A DNA stretch of 62,091 nucleotides from Psilocybe azurescens (lineage: Eukaryota > Basidiomycota > Agaricomycetes > Agaricales > Agrocybaceae), in assembly GCA_023853785.1 (NCBI GenBank), contig JAJIRX010000832.1:1-62091 (forward strand). Direction: 5' to 3'. Of this stretch, positions 24,198 through 35,378 are shown piece by piece. Both the position numbers and the translations under genes were made by a program. Position 1 is the first letter of the stretch; each line of letters opens with the position of its first letter. Under the pieces are notes generated by a model that ran no database searches, was not told where the DNA came from, and saw only the letters and a program-made list of their open reading frames with translations.

Positions 24198-25325
24198 TTG
24201 AACCAGACACCACGACATCTCAAAGCGGAACCTTCTCCGCAGACTACGACACTGACGACAGTGGTGAACGAACGCCTACATCAGACGTTCAACTCACTAC
24301 ACGAACTCCAGGACTATCGTCAGGAGAAGAATACTTCACCGACGCCTCTGAACCCTCTGAACCCTCTGAAAACTCTGAACCAAACAAAACACAAATGGTT
24401 GACCAAATGGCAATCGACACCCCGAAGACAAGGGAACTCTCTCTTAACAAACCTACACCCTTCAACGGCGAACAGTTTAAAAGTAAGAAATTCCTTCAAG
24501 AATGTATCCTCTATATGGGGATCAACAAGGACGTCTCACGACACTGAACTGAAGCGAATTGCGTTCATGCTCTCTTTCATGCAAGAAGGGAACGCGGTCG
24601 TCTGGAAACAACAATTTGTCCAGAACAAGCTGAACCTCGACATGGGGGATATCGACTTACAGACATACAAGGAATTTATCGACGAATTCCAAAAGGCATT
24701 CAAGCCTGAAGAAGAAGACATCGATGCATTGGACAAATTAAAAATGCTTCGACAAAAGAACTTGACCGCTTGAACAACTAGTAACCAAGTTCAAACTACT
24801 GGTTGGAGAGGCGGGGATGTCTAACGACTCTGACACTGCAAACAAACTCTTAATTGAAATGTTCAAGACAGCGCTAAACCCGGGCGCCAGTACAGAAGAT
24901 CATCATGTCCGAGAAGAAGCCCACCAAGATCAAAGAATGGTATGACAAAGCCATGTCTTTCGATAGGAGCTATCGACTTGCAATGGCAATAAGAGGCCCG
25001 TCTCAATCGAACACGCGATTCATTCCCAGATCCGCGCCAAAGAAAGACCCCTTTGCAATGGACATCAACGCCATGACCACCGAAGAACGAACAAGCCTTA
25101 TGAAAAAGGGGCTTGTTTCAGATGCAAACAAACGGGACATCTCGCAGTAGATTGCCCTCTGAAGAAGAAGAACAATCCTTTTATACCGAAGGAAGCGCTG
25201 AAGAAGAAATGGACAGCAAAGGACCTTCATGCCCATATCCGGGAGTTGAACATGGAGGAGAGAGAGAACTGGCAAGTTTGGTGATGGGAGACCAGGAGGA
25301 GAGTACCAACACTGAGGATTTTTAA
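24198..25325 (+). pseudogene. gypsy element 2 gag (frameshifted)
   Basis: This is the structural protein of a Ty3/gypsy element. The capsid-like part contains RIAFMLSFMQEGNAVVWKQQ, equivalent to [20 protein letters not shown] in element 1. The zinc knuckle at about 25110-25150 reads CFRCKQTGHLAVDC (CX2CX4HX4C), but only after restoring one G missing from a G run near 25105. A further break lies around 24772. Nucleocapsid function is known for the family. Confidence 0.8.
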
Positions 25326-25389
25326 AACGGAGAACCGAATCGACGTCGGTCTCTCCACGATTAGGCATCTATTCTGTATTTATGGCTAC

Positions 25390-28165
25390 GCTCGAGAATA
25401 AATCTATGCTTTTACCAATTTCATTCTCTGCCATAAAAACAGAAAGCCACAAATCATCGAAACCTCGGGTCTAATTGACTCTGGAGCTGGTGGAAAATTC
25501 ATCGACCAAAACTACAGCTAGGAAACTAGGACTCGAACAGAAGAATCTGAAGAGAAGCCTCACGGTGTACAACGTGGACGGAACTCTCAACAAGAAAGGA
25601 ACAATCTCTACCTTTGTAGAACTCAATCTTACTATCGGGAACAGGACGAACAAGGAAATTCTATTTGTCTCAGGACTAGGACGACAAAAATTATTCTAGG
25701 ATTACCTTGGCTTCAAAAACGAAACCCTGACATCGATTGGGAAACTGGAAAAGTCAAATGGAGAGTCTCCAAATCCATCCACGCTACCACTATGGAAGAA
25801 GAACTGGAAGGAACCAAACCAATCATGAACACCACGGATGCCCCACTTGAGGACTTCAACACTTTGGTAATAGATTTTATCAAAGCAAAGATTCGAAGAA
25901 ATGGATCAGGCATGGATCAACGCAAAAACTACGGCTTCACAAACTCTGGCAATGGAACACGAAAATAGGACACCCGCTAAACCTCTGGAAGAACTTATTC
26001 CCCCGGACCTCCACGACTACCTCAGACTCTTTGACAAAAGGCAGCAGATCAATTTCCCATCTCAAGACCCTGGGACCACAAAATTGAACTGAAACCTGAA
26101 TTCAAACCGAAACCATGCAAGGTCTACAGCCTCACCCCGGAAGAACAAATCGAACAGGACAAATTTCTTAAAGAAATGCTGGACAAAGGATATATCGTCA
26201 GATCAGAATCAGACATCGCTTCGCCTTTTTTTCTTTGTAGCCAAGAAGGACGGAAAACTGCGACCTTGTCAAGACTATCGATATCTAAATGAATGGACAG
26301 TAAAGAATGCCTATCCTTTACAATGGATCCCCCGATCTACTGGACAAACTCAAAGGAGCGAAATTCTTTACCAAACTGGATGTCAGACAAGGATACAACA
26401 ATGTTCGCATTCGAAAGGAAGATCAACGGAAGGCCGCCTTCAAAATGAATCGAGGTCTCTTTGAACCCACGGTTATGTTCTTCGGATTATGCAATTCCCG
26501 GCCACTTTTCAATCCATGATGGATTTGCTGTTCGAAGGCGAAATATCGGGAGGATTCGTGATTATTTACATGGACAACATCTTAATTTTTGCCGAAAATC
26601 AAGAAGATTTGGCGAGATACGAACGGATTGTCCTGCAAAGGCTAAAAGATAACGACTTGTACCTCAAACCGGAAAAATGCGTCTTCAGACAACGAAAAGT
26701 TGAATACCTAGGAATGATAATCGAAGAAGGAAAGATCTCCATGGACCAATCGAAACTTAAAGGAATCCGAGACTGGCCGGCGCCTACCACAGTCAAACAA
26801 GTTAGGGGATTCCTGGGATTTGGAGGGTTTCTACCGAAAATTCATCAGGAAGTTCTCTACAGTAGCGCAACCCCTGAATGACCTCCTAAAGAAGGACAAG
26901 AAATTCGAATGGACAGACGCAGCTCAACGAGCATTCGACGAACTGAAAACGACGATTCACGGAAGAACCGGTTCTCTCGATGCCAGACCCAAACAAACCA
27001 TTTCAAATTGAATGTGACGCCTCTAAATACGCATCTGGAGCCGTTCTAACTCAACTCGATGGAAACGGCAAAAGACACCCATGTGCATTTATTTCAAAAA
27101 CCTTCTCCAGCGACAGAAAGGAACTACGAAATCTACGATCGGGAACTCCTGGCAATTGTACGAGCATTACAGGAATGGAGACATTACATTCAAGGATCCG
27201 AACATACGACGATTATTCATTCTGATCACAAGAACCTGACCTACTTCAGAAGCCCAAGAAACCTGAACAGACGGCAAGCTCGATGGTCATTATATCTATC
27301 CGAATTCGATCTGAAACTGATCCACATGCCTGGGACGAAAATGATTCAATCTGACGCCTTATCAAGAAGGCCAGATTTTATACCAGATGAAGACCACGAT
27401 AACGAAGATGTGACTCTATTACCAGAAGAGCTTTTCGTCAATCTAATCGACACCGAACTACAACAGAAAATCATCGATTCGGAAGAATTCGACATGGATA
27501 TTCGCGGAAATCTTGAAAGCCCTATTGCAAAATGGACCATCGAACCTACGAACCGACCTCGACGACTGGAAAACGGAGGAATTCAACGGGAAAAACATTA
27601 TCTTTTATAAAGATAAAACATATATACCGAAAAACCAAAATTTACACCAACAAATTGTAAAATCCTTTCACGATCTACCATCAGCAGGACACCCTGGAGA
27701 ACTAGAAACTTACAACGCAGTAAAAACACACTACTGGTGGCCTGGGCTATGATCCTTCGTAAAACAATACGTCAAAGGCTGCGGAATCTGTCAACAATTC
27801 AAGATTAACAGAAATCCCTCTCACCCGTCTTTCATGCCAATTGCCGGACCAACTTCTATGCGACCATTTCGCGAACTGTTCAATGGACTTCCTAACCGAC
27901 TTACCACTGGTTAAAAACAGCGCAGGACAGATTGAAGATGCACTCATGGTCATGGTAGACCATGGGCTTACTAAGGGGTGATTTTAATACCTTGCTGGAA
28001 GAAAGGGAAACTGGGAGAAGCACTTGACGTGGAAGGAGCAGCTCAACTCTTACTCGACAACCTTTTCAACTCTTAGGGATCAAGTCCAAATTAACGACGG
28101 CCTATCATCCAATAGGAGACGGAACCACCGAACGATTCAACCAAGAAATAGAAGCCTACCTGTCG
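25390..28165 (+). pseudogene. gypsy element 2 pol (protease-RT-RNase H-integrase), 3'-truncated
   Basis: Domains in order are the aspartic protease ([15 protein letters not shown], about 25470), reverse transcriptase ([19 protein letters not shown] about 26235; palm motif YMDN at 26567-26578, Asn replacing the second catalytic Asp), RNase H (about 27000-27360) and integrase (HHCC region with CGICQQFK about 27780; NPSHPSF after). A TGA at 27750-27752 follows WWPGL, the same place as in element 1. Single-base frameshifts occur at several points. The coding sequence stops in the integrase at YL (about 28165), where a KDZ-like element begins. The integrase C-terminus, chromodomain, post-pol region and 3' LTR are absent. 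Confidence 0.85.
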
Positions 28166-30331
28166 TGTACTTTACAGTGCCCCCATTTTCCGTTGGACTC
28201 CAATGGACTTTCACCGGACCCAGCCAATTCCAATGGACAGTCTATTGGACGTCCAATGGATTCCGTTGGACTTGACAAAATTCTGGTACCAGTCCAGTCA
28301 GAGTCCGGCCAAATTCGGTCAAAGTCCAGTCAAGTCACTTCAAGACAGAAAACAGGTGGACTGGCTGGACTGTCCAGTCCGTTGGACTTCCGTTGGACTT
28401 CCAGTGGACTTCCACCGGACTCTCAGCACTTAATTAGACCAGATCCAAGAGTGCTCTGTCCAGTGGATGTCCAGTGGACTGTCACTGGTTTAATTGCAGA
28501 CTTGGGAGGGGAGTTAGGGACAGTAGCAGTGTTCTTGGAAGCTTTGGGAGCTATATTAAGAAAGCTAGGTTACTAGGATAATACTTCAATCTTATCTTTA
28601 ATTCATGTAACAATGTAATATAATATATTGAAAACTATATACTACATTATTATCTGACTTTGTGAATTTCACTCAGTACTTTACTGTCCCCACCCATTCC
28701 AAATGGAATCCAGACCAATTCCAATTTGATTCCATTTAATGGTTTCAAGTGGAATGGCTGGGAATCATGGAATGAGCCCATTCCAACTGGAATCCAAGTT
28801 CATTCCAGCTTATTTCATTCAATAAGACTTTGTGAATTTCACTAAGTCCAACTTTAAATTCACATGGAATGGAATCCAATTGGATTCCAACTGGAATACT
28901 TTAATCTTAGCTTAAATTTATGTGACAATGTAATATAATATATTAAAAACTATATACTACATGATTATATACAGGTAAAAAAAAGAAAAACATAATAAAA
29001 AGAAACAAAAAAAAATAGAAAGGACAGAAAAAGGGGGCGGAGAGTACATTGGTGGTGTCGCCGTCCGTGTTATCGACGTCGTGGTTGGCCGTACCCGTTG
29101 TTGTATGCATCAGTGTCACCGTCGGGTGTTGTCGTCGACCGTACCCGCCGTGGTACACGTCGGTGTCGTCCGTACGGTCGTGGTACGCGTCGGTGTCGTC
29201 CGTACGTGTCGTGGTACGTGTCGCTGCCGTCATCGCTGGTCGTGGTCGTCTCCCTCACTGTCGCCCGTGGTGGCATGTGTCGTCGCCGTCCGTACCCGTT
29301 GTGGTACGTGTCGGTGTCGTCGTCCGCCGTGCCTCTCCTGGCACCCGTCAGTCCCTTCGTTGCGGGTCGTTGTGGTCTGTACCTGTCGCGGTACGTGTCG
29401 GTGTCGTTGTCGTGTCAGTGTCGTTGTCGTGTCAGTGTCGTCATGCGTGTCGTCGTCACTGTGGTGGTATCCGTCGGTGCCGTCGTCACGGGTTGTCCTT
29501 GTCCTTGCCCTCGCCGTCCACGTCCACGTCCCTCGCCGTCCCTCGCCCTTGCTGTCCTCGCGGTCGCAGTCAGCGGTCCTTGTCCTTGCCCTTGCCCTTG
29601 CCCTTGCCCTTGCCCTCGCAGTCCTCGTCGTGGTCCTCGTCCGCGTCCTCGTTGTCGCTGTCGCGAGTCGCCCTCGTCGGTGTGACCGTCAGCGGTTGTT
29701 CTCGTCCTCTGTCGCGTCGGGTTGGCTTTTGCCTGGCTCCGACCGACGAGGTGGTGGTAGTGGTGGAAGGAAAAAGGGTGGGCGTCGGAATCAACAACGG
29801 ACCGACGTGGCATCAACATGTCACGCGCACGTTGTTGTTACATTTGAGTCATGTGACTTCGAATGTGTCACATCGGACCGCTCACCCTGCGGACTGAACA
29901 AAATACAGAATTCTGTTGATAAGGACCATATACACTCAGAAAAATATATCAGTCTATTGACTCTACACTCTCTACTGTGTTCTATGTGTGATAACTCTTT
30001 AATTAATCTAAGTTTTATTTTTCTATTAATATTTTCTTTTTTATTAATACTAATATGAACAACCCTCTGCTTGCCGTCCATTGGACTTCCATTGGTCCTG
30101 TCTGGTCATTTCCATTGGACTTTGACTGCTGGTTTGGCATTATTCCAGTGGACAGTCCACCCGGACAGTTCATTGGACTTGTAGTCCGTCGGACATTCAC
30201 CGGAATCTCACCGGAATCTCACCAGAAAATTTCAGCTGTCCTAGACCAGAAAAATTGTCATTCTGAATATAGAAAGTCTGACGGAGTCTGACCGGAGTCC
30301 GACCAAAAAATGGGGGCCGTGTAAAGACCTC
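28166..30331. mobile_element. composite KDZ-like non-autonomous element with subterminal word arrays
   Basis: The ends are inverted: ACTTTACAGTGCCCCCATTT at 28169-28188, and the inverse of GAGGTCTTTACACGGCCCCC at 30312-30331. Inside both ends are dense arrays of the word TCCAGTGGAC or TCCATTGGACTT (28191-28490 and 30068-30220). I find no matching target duplication, so one flank may be rearranged. The interior holds another terminus (CAGTACTTTACTGTCCCC at 28674, followed by ATTCCA/TGGAAT words), two diverged copies of an AT-rich about 70-bp segment (28585-28655, 28898-28965) and a GC-rich island. Confidence 0.6.
29040..29830. repeat. GC-rich, CpG-rich low-complexity island
   Basis: About 790 bases are built from imperfect repeats of GTCGTCGTC, GGTACGTGTCGG and CCTTGCCCTTGCCC words. 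Frames are open on both strands simply because of composition; one minus frame is Thr/Asp-rich, and plus frames are Arg/Ser/Val/Cys-rich. No domain is recognisable. It sits inside an AT-rich transposon and contrasts sharply with its surroundings. Confidence 0.7.
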
Positions 30332-30454
30332 CTTAGTTCCTATAAGCAACTGGGCACACTAGTCCACAGTCCTTAGTTTACTATAGGCAACATCCTGAAG
30401 CAGTTGGATTTCTCTGACAGTTGTCTCTAGTTACTATGAGCGATCACTAGCCTT

Positions 30455-31675
30455 GAGGTCTTTACACTCCCCACAGGTACCGATCGGAACCGGTTGGAAT
30501 CTGACTGGTTCCGACCGGAATTTTATTTGGCAGTGTCCCTGCCAAATTAGCAGGAAAATGTCCAAATTTTTCTGACTGGATTCCGATCGGAACCACCAGT
30601 ACCGACTGGTTCCACTGTTAACAAGTCCGACTAAAATCCGATTGGAATCCGACTGGAATCTGACTGGAATCCAAGTGGAATTGATCAAATTTAAAACCCA
30701 ATTAGACCCAATTCCGAGTGGAATCCGAGTGGTACCAAGCAGAACTATATTATGTCAGCATACTATTTACAGCTCAGCAAGTAATAACACAAAAAGTATA
30801 CATAGATCTCAACAGTTTGTGACAAATTTGGTATTGTTAGAATTGTAAAATTCAGGAGAATATGTTTATGTAATAGTTATATAAAGTTAAAAATTTTCTG
30901 GTAAAGAAATACCTATTTTTCATATAAATCTGTGCTTATATAATCTAAATTTCTTGAATAAAATTGATCTTTGTATTCCATTAATTTTTATTATTGCAAC
31001 ACTATTAATATATAGCTAACAGAGTGCTATTTTGTTGCAAAAAGTACTTTACAATATCCATATATATTCAAATTTACAGTATTTTGTATATTGAACATGC
31101 TGACATAATATTCAGATGATGGTGTAATTACAGGTGCATTGCCCTCAATTTTATGATCATTTTGATATATAATATGTGGGTATAGCTTGGAGGAAGTGCC
31201 AGAATATATTATTGGGTGTTGTAAAGAATGGTATATAATTCATAAAATGTTGAGAATACCACAAGCAGTAATAGTGTAGTTGGTAATGTGTGTATAGAAT
31301 TAATATATATAAAGCTGTTGGTTCAATTCCTGTTGAGTGTATTTTATAATTTCGCATTTATTACAAATATCATGTGACCTAAATGGATTACTTAAGAGCT
31401 TATGTAAGAAATATTATGTAATACTGACTAAGCAGACTATATCATGTGATTTCAATACATTATTTATAAGCTTATGTAAGCAATTATTATGTAATGCTGA
31501 CTAAGCATTGTATTATACACTGATTAAGTACATTATGAGAAATTCTGACCGGATTCCGACCGGTTCTGAGTGGGTCCGAGTGGATTCCAATCGGATTCCT
31601 GACCGGTTCTGATTGGTTCCGACTGGGTCCAAGCGGTTCCGACCAGTACCTATGTGGGGCACTGTGAAAGTACTG
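30455..31675. mobile_element. KDZ-like MITE with 8-bp TSD CTAGCCTT
   Basis: The target duplication CTAGCCTT is exact at 30447-30454 and 31676-31683. Removing the element restores a host repeat whose second copy is at 31727-31850. The left end reads GAGGTCTTTACACTCCCCAC. The right end, inverted, reads CAGTACTTTCACAGTGCCCC. These resemble the ends of the KDZ element at 18690-21357, which also begins GAG and ends CTG and has an 8-bp duplication. Both arms carry arrays of GATTCCGACTGG- and GGTTCCGACC-type words. No protein is encoded. Confidence 0.8.
31272..31330 (+). promoter_or_regulatory. possible RNA polymerase III A and B boxes (tRNA/SINE-like)
   Basis: TAGTGTAGTTGG (31272-31283) fits the A-box consensus and GGTTCAATTCC (31320-31330) fits the B-box consensus exactly, 36 bases apart. 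I cannot fold a full cloverleaf: the acceptor stem does not pair. A tRNA-derived SINE head or a tRNA pseudogene is more likely than a working tRNA. Confidence 0.35.
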
Positions 31676-31850
31676 CTAGCCTTTATAGGGTTCCCACCCG
31701 TACTTAATAATCCCCAGGCAGTCTTACTATAGGCAACATTCTGAACAGTTGGAGTTCTCTGACAGTTGTCCCTAGTTACTATGAGCAATCACTAGCCGTA
31801 TAGGATTCCAACCTATACTTAACAATCCCCAGGGCAGTCCACAGATGACT

Positions 31851-33082
31851 TATAAAAGCCTGCTTATCAAGTCTAATAGACCTGATGTTGAATATAACAA
31901 TGGTGATCACTCACAAAACCAGGTAGCGCCTAATTGCTTAAGGTGAACTGCAGTGTTCAATCTCTTATCACACAAATCACTAGTCCTCGAAGTGTTAACA
32001 CTAGAATTCTTATTCAGAGTAAATTCTGATATCAAATCTGGGGTGTAGATTACTTGGTTCCTATTCTAAGATACAGGGCTGTTTTTATAGACTAAATAGA
32101 TACTTTGGCTTGTGATAATTGAAAGAGACTAAGAGAAAGGAAGGAAATGGACCATGTGCTGCCTAGCCTTTGCTGCACCAATTATAATAGTGGAAAGTAC
32201 TAGTTTGCCTGGGCTACAGTGCTTATTTGAAGATAACATTGTTGTCCATGCGGCAGTGCCTCCGGGTAGCGATCACCCGACTTATTTTATCGGATGGCTT
32301 GCGGCTAAGGCATGTCAGGACTAGAGTGCTTAGGGGTATATTTCCTAGGAAACCCTACCAAGGTTCCCAAGCACAGTTGCTATTGGTTTAGGACCTCCTG
32401 GAACAGCAGGTGCCCTTATTATGAGGCAAGTTACCTCTAGTATCATGTGGCAATTGCTGGCTGGGCGATCACTCACTCACATTGACTGCATTGCAAATTA
32501 CAAGTTTTTATAGTCGGATCTAGTAGACCGCCATATGCTGAGTTGTACACAAGATTTCAATTGCCAATACATTCAGGCCATGGGGCGATCACCTATGTGG
32601 CGCAGTGATGCCTGATCCCCAAGCAGTTGATCGCCTAATTTAGTGAACAGCCTTTGTGAGGCCTGGACACAGTGATCGCTTTTGCTAATTAATAAGGTTT
32701 CCATCACTTGGCAATCACTTGGTAAGACACTGATGGGTGTTACCCCTTGTAAGAGCCAAGGTCATTTCTTAAGAGTTTCTTCTTTGCATGGGACTAATAG
32801 CATGATCAATGGAGTGGGCGATCACTTTGGACGCTCGGTTAGGGTTGCTTTGATAGCTATGTAGGAAACTAAAGGTAGTCTTTGATTTGTAGCACTGATT
32901 AATAGGCCACACTACACCTTAGTTAGTTTGTAAGGTCTATTACTCTTGTTGGCCCACTAGGAAGTAAAGCCTCAAAGTCTAATAGTCTTGCGTATCTTCT
33001 ACCCTTCACTAGTATAATGTACTAGTTTATTACAGATATGTAACAATCGCAAAAATAAGGGCCTCTGTATCTCACTATGAAT
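31851..33082. other. non-coding stretch with repeated GCGATCAC words
   Basis: No gene is seen. The octamer GCGATCAC occurs at 32269, 32465, 32585 and 32818, its reverse complement at 32672, and one further copy lies at 30440 in the neighbouring repeat. The text reads like a decayed, LTR-like or satellite sequence. Confidence 0.35.
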
Positions 33083-33099
33083 TGTAAGCTCAGAATGGT

Positions 33100-33694
33100 T
33101 TACACTCTTTCGCTGCATACAACCAATTTATGAAGTTCTTCAGGTCCTTTTTGAAGAACAGTGTTCAATGGTCCGTCCCACTTCTCCCATGCATCTTCTC
33201 CTTCTAAAACACAGTCACTGGGATCGCTAAAAAATGCTGCCAAAGGATGGTCTAAGCCCGCCTCTTCAATGCTTTTGTCAAGGGCCTCGATATGATTAGA
33301 AAATTCTTTCAGACAGTTGATAGCAACAGGACAAATAGTTGATGCTATGGGACTTGATAATGATGTGTCTTGAATAGTACAGCTGGAAGACAAATGACTA
33401 TTGGATTGTATATGAGGTGGAGCTGTCACAGTTGGAGGAACCTTGGGGGCACGCGGTGCAAAGAAGGTGATTGCTTTTTGCTGTGTTTTCTTGACCACTT
33501 CGTTCTCCTTCCACTTCTTCAAGTTCTTTTGCACTGTTCGCTTGGCATATACTGCATAACTAGGTTCGAGATTCCAACGTTGACAACTTTAATATATGTG
33601 TGGCATTTAGGGCATAGAACATAGCTGTCTGGACGGATGTCAGACTTGGTAGGGATCTCATATTCTGGCTCAATATGAGCCATGCTAATTAAAA
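33100..33694 (-). pseudogene. zinc-ribbon-like transposon-associated protein fragment
   Basis: The minus strand starts MAHIEPEYEIPTKSDIRPDS and continues with LCPKCHTYIKVVNVG, a CxxC motif in a layout I associate with short BED-like or zinc-ribbon heads of basidiomycete repeat genes. A frameshift near 33560 precedes the longer frame 33534-33100 (KWKENEVVKKTQQKAITFF, then LEGEDAWEKWDGPLNTVL), which ends at a stop. Function and family are not certain. The rest of any larger protein is missing. Confidence 0.35.
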
Positions 33695-34221
33695 TCAGTA
33701 ATCAAAAACAATTATTGAGCGCCAGGCAGTTGAGAATGAGTAAAGAGAAAGCAATAGATTCAAAAATGTATTTTGTGTTCCTTTCATTATATTTGTATTT
33801 CATGTGCCATTCATTATATTACAGTTGAAGGTGGCCCATCCTTGAGTAACGCCCTGCAATGGTATGGCCCTCTAATTATAGATATCAGTGCCACCATATT
33901 TCCAAATTCATCATTGATCACTGGTTTTGGGCCTCCACTGTTCTTCAGAGACCTAAGTCTGATGAAAAACTGTACATTTGTGCTTGCTGGGCCAGAAATA
34001 CCCTCTAAAAATAATTTTTTAAGGACCTATTGGCCTGGACTAACTAACCGACCCTATGTCACGTGGTTTTTTTAGTGTCACCCCCTTGGTCAGCTTCTCA
34101 TATTCTGTGAGTAATTAATCTATTGCCTCAATTGAAAATGAAATTGTCTATCATCGCTTCTGTCTTTGCTACTCACAGTCTCCAATCAACCTCTATACCA
34201 AACATCAACACCATCAATCCT
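33695..34221. other. no feature seen
   Basis: AT-rich sequence. One open frame at 33773-34075 has no recognisable domain and is probably chance. Confidence 0.3.
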
Positions 34222-35378
34222 TAAGAGTCAGTTCAGCAACATGACACCTGGCGTGTCATCTGACTACCAACTTGACTTATTTAGTATCTCACGGATTTGA
34301 TTACATTTGTACTTTCCCACATGACAATTATCATGTGATGCAACACAAAACATTTGTTTCAGTACACTCTACAGACTACTAATACTTAGGGTTGTGTATA
34401 AAAGTTGAGGGTTTTATACTGTGTGTAATGGGCCCACTCCTTAGAGGCCTGAGCCACTGAAGAACTATGGGCCATCAACAGTAGAGAGAGGGCCAAAGGA
34501 TGTGGTGAAAGAGTAAGAAGGAAGGTGAGGTGATAATTAGACAGAAAACACAAATTTAAAGAAATTGGTATAGATTTTGACAAATGTGCTTTTCACAAAG
34601 TGTAGAGATTATGAAAAGACACACTCATGCAAAATTTTGTAGAGAAATAGAGTGGTTTTACAGAGTTGTTTCCAAAACAATAGTACTAGTGTACCTCACT
34701 TGATGTACATGTTGCATCTCTGTATCTGATTATTCTTTCATGAATTACTCTCGCTTACTTATATGGCCTGACTAAAATGTCAAAAATTTATCAATATCCA
34801 AAATCTTCATGGAGGATCGGACGAGAGGCCCTTAAAAATACAAAAAATGTGTCATAATACAGAATTACTAGTAGGGGATCCAATCGGACAGAAAAATGTG
34901 CAGTTTTGTGTATTAGTATTGTTATTTTCTCAATAGAACTGTTTTTCAGATATCCACTACTACACAGCATGCTAGAAGTGCGCTTTTGGAGTCTTCAGAG
35001 TCAAAAAAGGAAGCATTGTCGAACCAATCTGTCATGATCATTGCCAATCAAACATCAATTAACCTTCTTTGGAAAATAACTCACTTGGTTCTTCACAGAT
35101 CACTGCAAAAATTTTGTATAATATTTAAAACACTTATTACTATCATTTGTGCAAAGCAGAGTTCTAAATTTCAAGCCCAATGTTCCATAAATTTGCATTT
35201 ACTGTGTTTTTGTGAGCACCTTCCATTTTGGACGCCTTTGTCACTTATTACTATTAGTCACATCTCATGATGTTTGTTGAAAATGGATATACATTAACAT
35301 CACATGTTAGTTGTCACACTGGATATGACACGCCAGGGCAGATGACACACCAGGTGTCATGTTGCCGAACTGACTCTA
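34222..35378. mobile_element. non-autonomous element with about 42-bp terminal inverted repeats
   Basis: The left end is AGAGTCAGTTCAGCAACATG followed by ACACCTGGCGTGTCATCTG. The right end inverted is AGAGTCAGTTCGGCAACATG followed by ACACCTGGTGTGTCATCTG. The right arm repeats the GGCGTGTCAT word once more. The 1.16-kb interior is AT-rich with no supported gene. The flanks (CCTTA / AAGAAT) do not settle the target duplication. Confidence 0.65.

Larger units (their letters stand above)
30374..31850. repeat. tandem about 125-bp host unit, split by a KDZ-like MITE
   Basis: ACTATAGGCAACAT ... CTAGTTACTATGAGCRATCACTAGCC ... TTAAYAATCCCCAGG occurs twice. The first copy is 30374-30454 continued at 31684-31726; the second is 31727-31850. 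The first copy is interrupted by the element at 30455-31675. Confidence 0.7.

Noticed and set aside
29578..29616. CCCTTG tandem run resembling a telomeric repeat
   Set aside because: The fungal telomere unit is normally TTAGGG/CCCTAA. This run is short, degenerate and part of a larger low-complexity block.
29049..30058. Long open frames (up to 325 codons) across the GC-rich island
   Set aside because: They are open on both strands because of repeat composition, overlap each other, and run on into the AT-rich flank without any domain.
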